From: Lientehia hominis
GTDB taxonomy: Bacteria > Bacillota > Clostridia > Lachnospirales > Lachnospiraceae
Reading direction: 5' to 3'
Length of the DNA: 64,000 nt
Assembly: GCF_021044755.1 (NCBI RefSeq)
Contig: NZ_JAJNOR010000001.1
Location: 124,001-188,000, forward strand
How positions within the stretch are numbered: the first letter of the stretch is position 1; the number at the start of each line of letters is the position of its first letter. A program made the position numbers and the translations under genes. Shown piece after piece: positions 17,118-26,994 of this stretch. Under the pieces are notes generated by a model that saw only the letters and a list, made by a program, of their open reading frames with translations, was not told where the DNA came from and did not search any database.

Positions 17118-18775
17118 AACTCCACCACTTCCCTATAAGTAATCGCCCGTTCAAATAGATGCCTGGACATCCGGTTTGCCGCTGTCGTATAAAAATTATT
17201 TCCGCCGAAAAATTCATGAGGTGTATCTATCGCCGATATCCCTCCGTCAAAGAACATTGCACACCGATCTGCATATTCCCCGCAGAACTCAATGTCGTGG
17301 GTCACCATAAAAATCGTGACTCCCTGGTTTTTCAGCTCCCTCAATATATCTGCCAATATTGTCTTGAAAAAAGGGTCCAGCCCTTTCGTCGGCTCATCCA
17401 AAAGCAGTATCTTAGGCTCCCTGAGGAGTATCTTTCCAAGAGCGAGCCTCTGTTTCTCTCCGCCGGACAGATCGTAGGGATGAGCCTGTTCCATGCCGCC
17501 AAGCTGCATTTTCTGCATCATCTGCTGAATTCGCAAAAGCTTTTCCTCTTTGGGCACAGGGTCATAGTAGAGCGCTTCATAAAGCTCTTCCTCTGCCGTG
17601 ATCTCTGTAAAAACAGACGCCGGATTTTGCGGCAGGACCCCCAGGCAGTTTGTAAACAGTTCATTTCCCTTGTATTTTTCCAGCGGCTTTCCTAAAATCC
17701 GTATTGCGCCTCTCCATGGCTTGTTCACCCCGGATACAATACCGAGCGTTGTGCTCTTTCCTGCGCCGTTGCCGCCGAGCAGGCAGAAAAACTCCCCCGT
17801 CTCTATGGAAAGAGATAAGTCTCTCACCACATCTTCCGAATTTCTCTCGTAACGGAACCAGGCATTCTTGATCGTAACTGCTTTTTCCCTGTCTTCACCG
17901 GGCTCTTCTTCCGATTCTGGAAGCGACTTCAACATGATTTTCGGAAAAACCTTTGACAGCCATAGTCTTCCCTCCCGGATAGTCAGAGGATAATCACCCC
18001 CTCCGTCCACATCCGCATATATTTTCATAGGGGCCGGAAGCCCCAGAAACATTTCATGGCGGCATTTTCCGCCGCTTAAATAAGCGCCTGTCTCCCTGGG
18101 AGTCCCCCAAAAGCAAAGCCTCCCTTCTTCCATGACCATGACCTTGTCCGCCATTGGAAACACTTCCTCCAGGCGGTGCTCAGAAATCACGATCGTAATG
18201 CCGAGATCCCGGTTTATCTTTCTCAGGGTTTCCAGGAATTCCAAGGCGGCAATCGGGTCAAGCTGTGCCGTTGGCTCGTCTAAAACGATTACTTTAGGAT
18301 ACATAGCCATCACAGAGGCCAGATTTAAAAGCTGCTTCTGCCCGCCTGAGAGTTCGCTCGTATTTTTTCGAAACCAGGACTGGATTCCAAAATAGCACGC
18401 CATTTCGGAGACTCTCCTGCGGATGGAATTTGTAGACAGTCCCAGATTCTCCAGGCCGAAAGCCATCTCATGCCAGACCTTGTCGGTGACGATCTGATTT
18501 TCCGGATCTTGTCCTACAAATCCAATCTCTTCCGCGTCTCTCCGATCATCCAGGTGCATAAAATCTTGTCCGCAGTAATAAATCTCTCCTTCTCCTTCTC
18601 CATATGGAATCAGGCTTTTTTTCATATGACGCAGGAGAGTGCTCTTCCCGCATCCTGATTTTCCGCATATTAAAACGAATTGGGACTCCCCGATGGAAAA
18701 ACTCATTTTATCAAGAGCCTTTTTCTCTCTGCCCGGATAGCAGAAATTCACATCTTTGAATACAAATGTTTCCAT
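17084..18775 (-). CDS. Fused ECF ATPase (EcfA1-EcfA2 in one chain)
   Basis: A 563-residue protein with two complete ABC ATPase domains. Domain 1 has Walker A GKSGCGKST, signature LSGGQKQ and Walker B VIVLDEPT. Domain 2 (from about residue 275) has GGNGAGKST, LSGGEKQ and ILLLDEPT. All catalytic elements appear intact in both. ECF modules normally use two separate ATPases; here they are one chain. The ATG at 18775 has AGGGAGA upstream; the open frame to 18916 is inside ecfT. It overlaps ecfT by 28 bases. It powers uptake together with the T and S proteins of the same operon. Confidence 0.9.
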   Translation of the reverse strand: METFVFKDVNFCYPGREKKALDKMSFSIGESQFVLICGKSGCGKSTLLRHMKKSLIPYGEGEGEIYYCGQDFMHLDDRRDAEEIGFVGQDPENQIVTDKVWHEMAFGLENLGLSTNSIRRRVSEMACYFGIQSWFRKNTSELSGGQKQLLNLASVMAMYPKVIVLDEPTAQLDPIAALEFLETLRKINRDLGITIVISEHRLEEVFPMADKVMVMEEGRLCFWGTPRETGAYLSGGKCRHEMFLGLPAPMKIYADVDGGGDYPLTIREGRLWLSKVFPKIMLKSLPESEEEPGEDREKAVTIKNAWFRYERNSEDVVRDLSLSIETGEFFCLLGGNGAGKSTTLGIVSGVNKPWRGAIRILGKPLEKYKGNELFTNCLGVLPQNPASVFTEITAEEELYEALYYDPVPKEEKLLRIQQMMQKMQLGGMEQAHPYDLSGGEKQRLALGKILLREPKILLLDEPTKGLDPFFKTILADILRELKNQGVTIFMVTHDIEFCGEYADRCAMFFDGGISAIDTPHEFFGGNNFYTTAANRMSRHLFERAITYREVVELCGRNIQKNNS

Positions 18776-19632
18776 TTTATCTCTCCCTGCAGTTCTATGT
18801 AAATGGGAAGCAGCAGAAAAATACCATAAGCTATATATACAACAGCAGAAAACGCCGTTGTCTCTCGGAAAACAATTCTTGGATAATACAAGATGGAATT
18901 GACCTTCTGGAAACATCCATAGATTACGATTCCAGAAAGAACAGCTATAGAAGAGAGCATGAGCGCGTCCCGCCTGTCAAAGCGAAAGATACTGTAGTTG
19001 CTCCTCCCTTTCAGTCCATATCCTCTGGCTTCCATAGAATCAGATGTTTCAATTCCCGCCTCCAAAGACCAGGCGATCAATATGGATATCTCTTTGCCCA
19101 GCTGCCTCACTCTCCGAAACAGTTTCTGACCGGTAAAATTCCGCCCAAGATACTTTTGCCCCTGAGAAATTTCGCGGAACCTTCTTTTTAAAAGAGGGAT
19201 AAAACGGAAACACATGGATAAGACCAAGCCGACAGACGGTATGATACTCCCGAACAGATATATGAATTTATCCGTATTCATGACACAGCTGAAACAGGAA
19301 AACCAGATGATCATACTGGTGAACATAATGGCCGCCGCCGCTCCGAAGGCAACTGCTTCCATGGTCACCGCGGCATCGTTGAGATAAAAAAGAATGGTCT
19401 GTCCTCTCTGAGTAAAAAGAGGGTTCAAAAGAACCGCCAGCAGCACGATCGGTATCAGGAAACAGAGATTCCGCTTTACCGCTTTTCCGCCTTCCAGCAT
19501 GAAGGAATAAAGAAAAGATACCAGAAACGTCATGGCCAAAAAAAGCGGATGCATGGAGAACATCGTAATCAGAAGCACCATTAAAAAATAAGTGAAGTTC
19601 ACGACCGGATGGTATCCTTCAAATGTATCCAT
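18748..19632 (-). CDS. ecfT: ECF transporter transmembrane protein EcfT
   Basis: A 294-residue membrane protein that couples the ATPases to the S component. It has about five hydrophobic helices and the cytoplasmic coupling motif SMEARGYG (near residue 212); the A-R-G of this motif docks in the ATPase groove. A second Ala-Arg-Gly-type site is less clear. AGGAGG precedes the ATG at good distance. It begins 15 bases after cobN and overlaps the ATPase gene. Confidence 0.9.
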   Translation of the reverse strand: MDTFEGYHPVVNFTYFLMVLLITMFSMHPLFLAMTFLVSFLYSFMLEGGKAVKRNLCFLIPIVLLAVLLNPLFTQRGQTILFYLNDAAVTMEAVAFGAAAAIMFTSMIIWFSCFSCVMNTDKFIYLFGSIIPSVGLVLSMCFRFIPLLKRRFREISQGQKYLGRNFTGQKLFRRVRQLGKEISILIAWSLEAGIETSDSMEARGYGLKGRSNYSIFRFDRRDALMLSSIAVLSGIVIYGCFQKVNSILYYPRIVFRETTAFSAVVYIAYGIFLLLPIYIELQGEIKWKHLYSKM

Positions 19633-19647
19633 AGCTTTTCCTCCTCT

Positions 19648-22600
19648 CTATCCCATATCCTCCAGGCTTCCTTCCATCTCCAGATATATATCCCGGGCAA
19701 GCATAAGGCTTTTTTCATCCGCATCCCACATTCCGCGCCCATAAGCTTCCAGAAGACGTCCGCTCATATTATGCACGGCCCATGGATTCTGTTCCTTTAT
19801 CCATTCTTTCAGTGTCTCATCCGCCAGGTAGGTCTGCACCAGCCCTTCGTATACCCATCCGTCGATATTCCCTGTCGATGCATCCCAGCCAAAGGCGATA
19901 TCAAACATGGCAGACATTTCCTGTGCGCCTCTGTAACCGTGCTCCATAAGCCCCTGGATCCAGGAAGGATTTAATAACTTCGTTCTGACCAGCCGTTCCA
20001 GCTCTTCTTTTGTGGTGCGTATCTGCTCCTCTTTTCCGTCGCTGAATGAAACCGTATAGGATACCGCGCTGCCGCCGGCCGCCTCTGCCGCGGCAACAGC
20101 GCCTCCAAAATAATTATAAAAATCATCACTGTCCAACAGATCCTCCTCCACAGAAGAAAGATTTTTCAGGACCACCTGACTGTCTTTCATACGGTCGACA
20201 AAAGAATCCGCCATTTGTATCCCCTCGCGTCCCTGTCCATATGCAAAAGCGCTCCAGGCCAGATAGGCGTCTCCCAGCTCTTTCCGCCCGTCCCACTTCC
20301 CGCTGGAGATAAGCAGATTGATGCCGGCTCCATATTGTCCGGGAGGACAGCTGAAAATTCGGGCAGATGCCTGCTTTCTCGCCTGCTCCTGTTCCATCCC
20401 CTGTCTAATAAGTTTCCTGATATCGCGGTTAATATGTTTTCTTATGTAATTAAATTCATCCGGCTCTTCTTCGGAAGCTGCAAGGTTCACCGCTTCATCC
20501 AGAAGCTCCATCAAATTCGGAAAATTATCCCGGAACAGACCGCTTACCCGCAGTGTGACGTCAAAGCGGGGATGATCCAGTTCTGCTGCAGGGATGACCT
20601 CTACTCCGCAGACTCTGTCATGCTTCGGAAACCATTTGGGCCTTACCCCGTAAAGATAAAGGACCTCCGCGATCGTAGTTCCGTAAGTCTTCATGGTTTC
20701 CCCGGAATATACGACTATCGTAACTGCTTCCGGCATCTTTCCCAAATCAGAGGCCGTTTTATGGAGGAGCTGCCTGGCCAGACTCTCTCCTGATCTCCAT
20801 GCCTCCCTCGTCGGTATCTGGAAGGGATGGACACCGTAGAAATTCCTGCCGGTGGGAAGCGCTTCATAAGCCCCGCGGCTCGGACACCCGGACGCACCGG
20901 GTTTTATAAATCTACCGTGAAAAGCATTTACCACTGCATCCAGCTCTTCCGGGATCCTGAGGACTTTTTCTTTTAAGTCTCTTCGATTTCCTCCGCCCAG
21001 CTCCAAAAAATCCAGTAAATGGTCCATCCGTTCTTTTTCCGGAATCTTTCCCAGCACATGCAGTCCGTCCCTTATCTGAGAATAGCGTATCTCTTCCAGC
21101 CTGCTGTGCAGTTTATTTACTATGGTGTCTGATTCATCAAAAAAGCTCCGGATTTCTTCTTCCGACAGGAGATGTAAAGAACCTCCGGCTACTTTTATGA
21201 TTTCCTCCAAGAGTCCCCTCTCCTGGCTTTTATCAAATTTCATGGCATTTTCATACTGCTCAAGCTTATCCTCCAGAACCTCCATATCACCGTAGATCCC
21301 GCTTTCTTTCATGGCGGGAACCATATGGCTGATCAATACGGCCGAAGCCCTGCGCTTAGCCTGTGTCCCTTCTCCCGGCAGATTCATGATATATGGATAC
21401 GCATGGGGAAGCTCATCCAATACAATGGACGGGTAACAGGAGGCAGATAAGCCCACTGATTTCCCGGGGAGCCATTCCGCAGTGCCATGAGCGCCCACAT
21501 GGTAAATGAGATTTGCACCAAACACCTCTTTTATCCAATGGTAATATCCCAGATATTGATGAGGACACGGGTGTTCCATGGAATGATACACTTCCTCTGC
21601 TTTTTCTGCTGATTCTCTGGACGGCTGGATTCCGATGAACAGATTACCGTTTCGAATTCCGGGAATCAGGATTTTCTTCTCCAGAGTCATGAAAGCTCCG
21701 GGCGCCTTTCCCCATACCCGCTCCATTTCCTCCTGCACGGAAGTCGGAAGACCGTCAAACCAGCCGGCGTATTCTTCCTCTGATATAAGATCCACGCTTT
21801 TTTCTTTTATCTGCTCTTTCGAAAGATATCCAAATTCGTTTGTCAGTCCTTCTGTCAGTTCACGGATGACCTCCTGCCCGTTTTCCCATTCCCTGTCAAG
21901 GGTCAGTCCTTCTCTTTTAAGCACTTCCACCATTTGAAAAACGGACTCCGGCGTGTCAAGTCCATAAGCGCAGCCAAGCATATCCATTCTCGGCGGCATA
22001 TTATGCAAAAGAATCGCCACTCTTTTTTCAGATGATCTCATAAGGCTCAGAAGCCCCCAGTTTACCGCTAATCCCGCCAGCCACTCTATCCGGTCCGGAA
22101 CCGGCACGATACGATTCATTTTCCCGTATTCCGTTTCCTGGATTTCCGTACATCCAATCACAGAGGTGATGATCTGCCCATCCAATTCCGGCTCATAAAT
22201 ATTGGAACACATCGTCATAGCATCCATGCCCTGTGCGGACCCTTCCCACTTTTCATAGGAAAAATAAGTGGTCATCGCCTGAAATACCGGGACTCCCAAA
22301 CTGGCAAATACACTTTCACAGGCATCCTCTCTTCCTTTTCCAGGAGCGGCGAGCATGGTCATAGAAAAACCCGTGGTGACGATAAGTCCCTGTATTCTTA
22401 CGCTTCCGTCATCTCTTTTCAGGTACCGCCTGATTATCCCGGAAAGACCCTCTGTCCTTTCCATAGGCTGCATCGTACTCACCACAGGCAGAGGAAAACC
22501 TCCGCGTTTCCTGATCTCCTCTAATAGCATAGCCGCATGGGCCGTGTCGTCATTCAGCGCGTTCAGATAGTGCACCAAAATCCCGATCACTGGGCCCTCA

Positions 22601-23124
22601 AACGCATCAGCCTCCTGCAGGACGCTTTGTTCTTCACACTCCAGAACCTTCCATATCCCTTCCCGATACGCAGGAACAGGTTCTTCAAAAGAAACTTCTG
22701 TATCACCGAATTCCCGGAGCAGATAAGCGATCAGATTCTGAAAGTTTTCGGTCCCTCCCAGTTCATAATACTCCGCGATTTTTTGATGCTCTTCTGGAAG
22801 CAGGCCGCTTTTCTCCTGCATCTGGCAGACCTCTTCTTCCATCTCCGAATGAAAGAAGAACGGTTTTTTGTGACAGATCTCTTCTTCTAATTCTGAGAAT
22901 TCAGGAAACCATGCGAGCCCTCCATGCAAAAGCAGAACCAGGAAATCGGCTTCCTCCACCGCATTCAGGAGCTGTTTGTTATCCGCTCCTCCTTTTCCTA
23001 CCTGCCAGGCATCAAAAGAATGAAATTCTATTTTCCCCTTTAGGGACGGGGCCAGCTCCTTTTCGGCTTTCAGGAAATGATACGCCCTCTCATCACTTTG
23101 ATGAATCAATACCAGTTTAAACAT
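19648..23124 (-). CDS. CobN-like ATP-dependent metal chelatase large subunit
   Basis: A 1158-residue protein of the CobN/BchH family, which inserts Co2+ or Mg2+ into tetrapyrroles with help from AAA partners. The central region carries the family pattern YHVGAHGTAEWLPGKSVG (near residues 555-575) and NLPGEGTQAKRR. It is slightly shorter than typical aerobic CobN. The ATG at 23124 has GGAGA nearby and overlaps the radical SAM gene by eight bases; a longer frame has no ribosome binding site. Both AAA partners (24129, 25096) are in the operon, so the complex is complete. Which metal and ring it handles is not shown. An aerobic-type chelatase in an anaerobe, placed with an importer and not with corrin-ring synthesis genes, suggests salvage or metal exchange. 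Confidence 0.85.
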   Translation of the reverse strand: MFKLVLIHQSDERAYHFLKAEKELAPSLKGKIEFHSFDAWQVGKGGADNKQLLNAVEEADFLVLLLHGGLAWFPEFSELEEEICHKKPFFFHSEMEEEVCQMQEKSGLLPEEHQKIAEYYELGGTENFQNLIAYLLREFGDTEVSFEEPVPAYREGIWKVLECEEQSVLQEADAFEGPVIGILVHYLNALNDDTAHAAMLLEEIRKRGGFPLPVVSTMQPMERTEGLSGIIRRYLKRDDGSVRIQGLIVTTGFSMTMLAAPGKGREDACESVFASLGVPVFQAMTTYFSYEKWEGSAQGMDAMTMCSNIYEPELDGQIITSVIGCTEIQETEYGKMNRIVPVPDRIEWLAGLAVNWGLLSLMRSSEKRVAILLHNMPPRMDMLGCAYGLDTPESVFQMVEVLKREGLTLDREWENGQEVIRELTEGLTNEFGYLSKEQIKEKSVDLISEEEYAGWFDGLPTSVQEEMERVWGKAPGAFMTLEKKILIPGIRNGNLFIGIQPSRESAEKAEEVYHSMEHPCPHQYLGYYHWIKEVFGANLIYHVGAHGTAEWLPGKSVGLSASCYPSIVLDELPHAYPYIMNLPGEGTQAKRRASAVLISHMVPAMKESGIYGDMEVLEDKLEQYENAMKFDKSQERGLLEEIIKVAGGSLHLLSEEEIRSFFDESDTIVNKLHSRLEEIRYSQIRDGLHVLGKIPEKERMDHLLDFLELGGGNRRDLKEKVLRIPEELDAVVNAFHGRFIKPGASGCPSRGAYEALPTGRNFYGVHPFQIPTREAWRSGESLARQLLHKTASDLGKMPEAVTIVVYSGETMKTYGTTIAEVLYLYGVRPKWFPKHDRVCGVEVIPAAELDHPRFDVTLRVSGLFRDNFPNLMELLDEAVNLAASEEEPDEFNYIRKHINRDIRKLIRQGMEQEQARKQASARIFSCPPGQYGAGINLLISSGKWDGRKELGDAYLAWSAFAYGQGREGIQMADSFVDRMKDSQVVLKNLSSVEEDLLDSDDFYNYFGGAVAAAEAAGGSAVSYTVSFSDGKEEQIRTTKEELERLVRTKLLNPSWIQGLMEHGYRGAQEMSAMFDIAFGWDASTGNIDGWVYEGLVQTYLADETLKEWIKEQNPWAVHNMSGRLLEAYGRGMWDADEKSLMLARDIYLEMEGSLEDMG

Positions 23125-24142
23125 CTGAGTTCTCCACAATCTGAAATGCTGTCTTTCTGAGGCTGCAGTCCACTTCCTGCTCACCATTCAGTATCACACG
23201 GGATGGGCACCCCTCCGGACAATACCTTTCATACCGGCATAAAAGACACTCCTTCTTCCGGAGTTTCTCCAGCTTTTTCTCTTCGTCCAGCTTTTTCAGA
23301 GAAATATTTCCCAGGATATTTCCCATAAAATAATCTCTTTCTCCCGCCAGGGAGCCGCAAGGATAACAGCTGCCGTCCGGAAGCAGAGCGGCTGCTCTTC
23401 CGCAGCCGGCATAACAGTACGGCAGCTTCTTTCCGAAGGTCATTCTTCTCCGAGCCTCTTCCACTTCCCTGAGCACTATGCTCCTTCCGGATATTGTTCT
23501 CAATTGGTCGCATCTGTTCTGCATGGCCGGAAGAACCTCTTCAATCTGAGAAGGAGCAATACGAAGTTTGCCAAAGGCCGGCCGCCCCCTTCCGGCAGAC
23601 CGAAAAAGATCCAGGCCAATCCCGTTCACCGATCCCAAATACCAGCAAAAATCAACCAGTCTGGGAAGTTCTTTTACATTCATGGCTGTTACCACCGCAT
23701 TTATATTAACCCTGATCCCATGTTCTGCGAGCAGCCTGATACCCCGGACGACGTCAGCCGTTTTTCCCCTCAGGAGCTCATTGACCTCCGGGACTCCATC
23801 CAGGCTGATTCCAATTGATATGGCATGTTCTTTGATAAACTCGGCCTGTTTTCTTTCCAAAAGCGTGCCATTCGTCTGAAGCCGGAATTCTGCGTCTATC
23901 CCCTGCTCCTCCACATTCCGCACCACCTCACAAATCGTCTCCCATCCAAGAAGCGGTTCTCCGCCGGTAAACTGGATGATCAGCGGTGCGTCCGCAAATC
24001 TTGCTATGGCAGCCATTGCGGTTTTCACCGGCATGTCCCGGCATTGGCTCAGTTCACTTCCCGCACTGGCATAACAGTACATACATTGAAGATTGCATCT
24101 GCCCGTCACCCACAGGACCAGAAGCATTTTATTCTTTTTCAT
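23117..24142 (-). CDS. Radical SAM protein with SPASM-like C-terminal iron-sulfur domain
   Basis: A 341-residue protein. The radical SAM cluster cysteines are C16, C20 and C23 in CNLQCMYC. The GGEPLLGWE motif for SAM binding lies near residue 65. The C-terminal part has a SPASM-like set of cysteines (CYAGCGRAAALL, SCYPCG, then CLLCRYERYCPEGC), normally holding extra [4Fe-4S] clusters. SPASM proteins modify peptides, but NirJ/AhbC/AhbD-type members act on haem precursors. The location between ChlI-like and CobN-like genes (overlaps of 14 and 8 bases) makes a tetrapyrrole substrate attractive. The start at 24142 removes an unsupported extension to 24241. Confidence 0.85.
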   Translation of the reverse strand: MKKNKMLLVLWVTGRCNLQCMYCYASAGSELSQCRDMPVKTAMAAIARFADAPLIIQFTGGEPLLGWETICEVVRNVEEQGIDAEFRLQTNGTLLERKQAEFIKEHAISIGISLDGVPEVNELLRGKTADVVRGIRLLAEHGIRVNINAVVTAMNVKELPRLVDFCWYLGSVNGIGLDLFRSAGRGRPAFGKLRIAPSQIEEVLPAMQNRCDQLRTISGRSIVLREVEEARRRMTFGKKLPYCYAGCGRAAALLPDGSCYPCGSLAGERDYFMGNILGNISLKKLDEEKKLEKLRKKECLLCRYERYCPEGCPSRVILNGEQEVDCSLRKTAFQIVENSDV

Positions 24143-25064
24143 GACGGCCGCCGTCTTCTCCGGAACACAGCCGGTCAAGCTCCTCCCAGTCCAGAACCTC
24201 ATCGGAAAAAGGACGTTTGTGCATCCGATGCGGCAGTACATAAGAAGCGGCCTTTCGGATGTCTTCTCTGATCACTTCCGTCCGTCCCTCCCACGCAGCC
24301 AGTGTCCTGGCGGTATTCACCATACAGATATCCGCTCTGTGTCCGTCCACATGCAGGGAAATCCCGATCTGGGCAGCCAGCATCAGAATATCTTTTGAAT
24401 AAGAAACCTTGTAAAGCAGTTTCTTTGCCTTTAAAATCCGCGCTGTGAGTTTTTCCTCCTCTGCCCGGTATCTCTCAAGAAACGATTCCGGATCTTCCTC
24501 AAAGTCCAGTCTTCTGGATATCACTTCTACCCGCTCTGACGTCTCTCGTTCACCTGTCACGTCCGTTGCCAGGCCAAACCTATCCAAAAGCTGAGGACGA
24601 AGCTGTCCCTCTTCCGGATTCATAGTCCCAACGAGGACGAACCGGGATGGATGACTGTAGGAGATTCCCTCCCGTTCTACCCGGTTGACTCCCATCGCCG
24701 CCGCATCCAGGAGCAGATCTACAATATGATCGTCCAGAAGATTGATCTCATCTATGTACAAAAGGTTCTGATCCGCTTCTGCCAAAAGCCCCGGCTCAAA
24801 TCTCCGCGTTCCTTCTTGTATGGCGCTTTCCAGACTAAGCGTTCCTACTACTCTGTCCTCTGTGACGCCTACCGGCAGATTCACCACCTTCATTTCCGGC
24901 ATCAGAGACGCAAGCGCCCTGACAGCGGTGGATTTCGCTGTCCCTTTCTCTCCCCGTATCAGGACTCCTCCCAATCTGGGATTAATGGCGTTTAGAAGAA
25001 GCGCCGTCTTCATATCTTCCTGTCCTACAATGGCAGAAAAGGGATAATTATACTCTGTCACCAC
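24129..25064 (-). CDS. ChlI/BchI-like AAA ATPase of the metal chelatase
   Basis: A 311-residue AAA+ ATPase. Walker A is GEKGTAKST (38-46), Walker B LLYIDEINLL (about 99-108), and the sensor segment GTMNPEEGQLRPQLLDRFGL is typical of magnesium-chelatase subunit I. It would form a hexameric ring with the ChlD-like protein and drive the CobN-like subunit. Start codon is GTG at 25064 with GAGG eight bases upstream. It follows the ChlD-like gene by 31 bases and overlaps the radical SAM gene. Confidence 0.88.
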   Translation of the reverse strand: MVTEYNYPFSAIVGQEDMKTALLLNAINPRLGGVLIRGEKGTAKSTAVRALASLMPEMKVVNLPVGVTEDRVVGTLSLESAIQEGTRRFEPGLLAEADQNLLYIDEINLLDDHIVDLLLDAAAMGVNRVEREGISYSHPSRFVLVGTMNPEEGQLRPQLLDRFGLATDVTGERETSERVEVISRRLDFEEDPESFLERYRAEEEKLTARILKAKKLLYKVSYSKDILMLAAQIGISLHVDGHRADICMVNTARTLAAWEGRTEVIREDIRKAASYVLPHRMHKRPFSDEVLDWEELDRLCSGEDGGRHEKE

Positions 25065-25095
25065 AATGTCCTCTTTCCCGGCCGCAGCCGTTCTT

Positions 25096-26919
25096 CTATC
25101 GTATTTCGTTCAGGATATCCCTGAAGATATCCGGTCTTTCCGTCAGCTTCTCCATGGGAATCTGATATCCGTTCATGGCTTCTGCCAGCTGCTCTGCCAG
25201 TCCAAGACGTACATATCCCTGCTCTGTATCAATCACTATGCTGCGAATCGCCTCGCCCGCAAAGCGTTCCGCCTGGCAGACAGCCTCCTCATATGGTGCT
25301 TTTCCACCGGCCGTCGCTCTTCCGTCTGTAATGAGCATGAGCACCGGAAATACTGCTCTTTCCTTGGCTAAGACTCCCTTCATCATCTCGTAAGAAAGAC
25401 GAAGCCCTTCTGCAAGAGGCGTTTTCCCCTTCGTCTTCAATTCCGTTAATCGTCTGGCCGCCAGATCCACACTGTTAGTAAACTCCAGTAAAAGGCGGGC
25501 TTCCTTATCCTGGAAAGTGATCATAGCAATCTTGTCACGCTTTTCATAAGAATTTTGAAGAAGAGAAAGTACGATTCCTTTTACGGCCGCCATCCGTTCA
25601 TTTGCTCCCATGGATGCACTTGCATCCACCGCAAATAAAAGATAACATCCTGTCTTTCCGCTTCTCACCTTCAGCCGGATATCCTCCGGCTTTATCTGGA
25701 CCGCCATTTTTCGTTCCCCGGCCCCTTTTCCTCCGGCAGAATGAAATGCCGCGTGAAGCAGTGTGTCCCCGAACGCAACATCTGATGCGCTCATAGGGAT
25801 TCCCTGCCTGCTTTTCACGGTGTGTCCCTGACCTTTTATTTCGTCTGCCCGGATTCTTCTGCCGGTACAGTTTGCAGAATGTACTTTTTCGCTGTGCTTC
25901 ATCCAATCGTTGACCGGACATACTCCGCCTGCTTCTTGAAAATTCTCCTCCTGTGAAAGGTTTTTATCCGGCTCCTGTTTCCTCTCATTTCCGCCGGCTG
26001 CTCTGCTCTCCCTGTATCCCTCGCCTGTCTCCTGCTGCGTTTCAGGAACCTCCGCCTTCTTACTGTCTTTCTGCTCTTCTTTCCGTTCCGCCTCGTTTTC
26101 CTGATTCTTTTCCGCCCATTCTTCTGACAATCTGTGCCGGCCTCGGTGAGGGAAAACATATTGTGCCGCTTCTAAAAGATGAGCCGCGGTCACCATGGTC
26201 CCATTCCCCCAGGCTGCGGCGGCCCGGGCAGTCTGAATCAAGAACAGCTCCGCGTGGTTTCCCTCACACCCCGCTTCTTTTACCAGTTCAGAAGCCAATG
26301 TTTTGGCGCCCTCCGTGATTTCTATCCTGTGCAGCCGTTTTCTGGCCCTGTCTAAGTTCTTTGCTATCATCTCTGTTTTATCCCGAAATCTGTCGCAGAA
26401 ATTTTGAGGGTCCTCCTCGTATTCCAGGCGGCGTTCAATGATCTGCATCCGCTTCCTTAATTCCTTTTCTCCTTCCAAATATACAAGAAGGCCAAATTTA
26501 TCCAAAAACCCAGGGGAGACTTGGCCTTCTTCCGGGTTCATAGTGCCAATGAAAACCATACTTCCGGCCGCCGCAGAGATTCCGGCTGCCGTCTCATCCG
26601 GCAGCAGATTGGATTCATCCATGTATAACAGATGTCCCTTCGCCTGTTCCAGTATTCCCGGAATGTGCTCTCTGCGTCCGTTTTTTGTGATACTTTCCCA
26701 GTCATCGCATCCATACAGCCTGTCTTTCGTCGTGTGGAGAGGGACTTCATACAATTTCATATTATGGTCCAGATCTGCAAGGCCGCGAACCATGGTAGAC
26801 TTTCCCGTCCCCTTTTCACCTGTGAGCATAACGCCTCCCACATCCGGATTGATCAGCGCATAGATCAACGCCCGTTTCGCCTTTTCATTTCCTACCAATG
26901 CACTAAATGGGTACCCCAT
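25096..26919 (-). CDS. ChlD/BchD-like AAA plus VWA chelatase subunit
   Basis: A 607-residue protein: an N-terminal AAA domain (about 1-265) with Walker A GEKGTGKST (34-42), a charged Glu/Lys/Gln-rich linker (about 270-350), and a C-terminal von Willebrand factor A domain. The metal-ion-dependent adhesion site is complete: DASASMG (432-438), T500 and D532. In many BchD proteins the Walker A is degenerate, whereas here it is intact. Walker B reads LLYMDESNLL. It would link the AAA ring to the CobN-like subunit. GGAGGATAAAG precedes the ATG. It is the first gene after cobalamin riboswitch 2. Confidence 0.87.
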   Translation of the reverse strand: MGYPFSALVGNEKAKRALIYALINPDVGGVMLTGEKGTGKSTMVRGLADLDHNMKLYEVPLHTTKDRLYGCDDWESITKNGRREHIPGILEQAKGHLLYMDESNLLPDETAAGISAAAGSMVFIGTMNPEEGQVSPGFLDKFGLLVYLEGEKELRKRMQIIERRLEYEEDPQNFCDRFRDKTEMIAKNLDRARKRLHRIEITEGAKTLASELVKEAGCEGNHAELFLIQTARAAAAWGNGTMVTAAHLLEAAQYVFPHRGRHRLSEEWAEKNQENEAERKEEQKDSKKAEVPETQQETGEGYRESRAAGGNERKQEPDKNLSQEENFQEAGGVCPVNDWMKHSEKVHSANCTGRRIRADEIKGQGHTVKSRQGIPMSASDVAFGDTLLHAAFHSAGGKGAGERKMAVQIKPEDIRLKVRSGKTGCYLLFAVDASASMGANERMAAVKGIVLSLLQNSYEKRDKIAMITFQDKEARLLLEFTNSVDLAARRLTELKTKGKTPLAEGLRLSYEMMKGVLAKERAVFPVLMLITDGRATAGGKAPYEEAVCQAERFAGEAIRSIVIDTEQGYVRLGLAEQLAEAMNGYQIPMEKLTERPDIFRDILNEIR

Positions 26920-26940
26920 TTTTCTTTATCCTCCAGTAAC

Positions 26941-26981
26941 AAAACAATAAATGACCCCTTTTGCCGGGGCAAAAGGGGTCA
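26941..26981 (-). terminator. Riboswitch-controlled terminator before the chelatase operon
   Basis: Perfect 14-base inverted repeat, 26968-26981 with 26952-26965, with a 2-base centre and an ATTTATTGTTTT tail on the minus strand. It lies 22 bases before the ChlD start codon. Confidence 0.85.
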
Positions 26982-26994
26982 CAAATAATAACCA

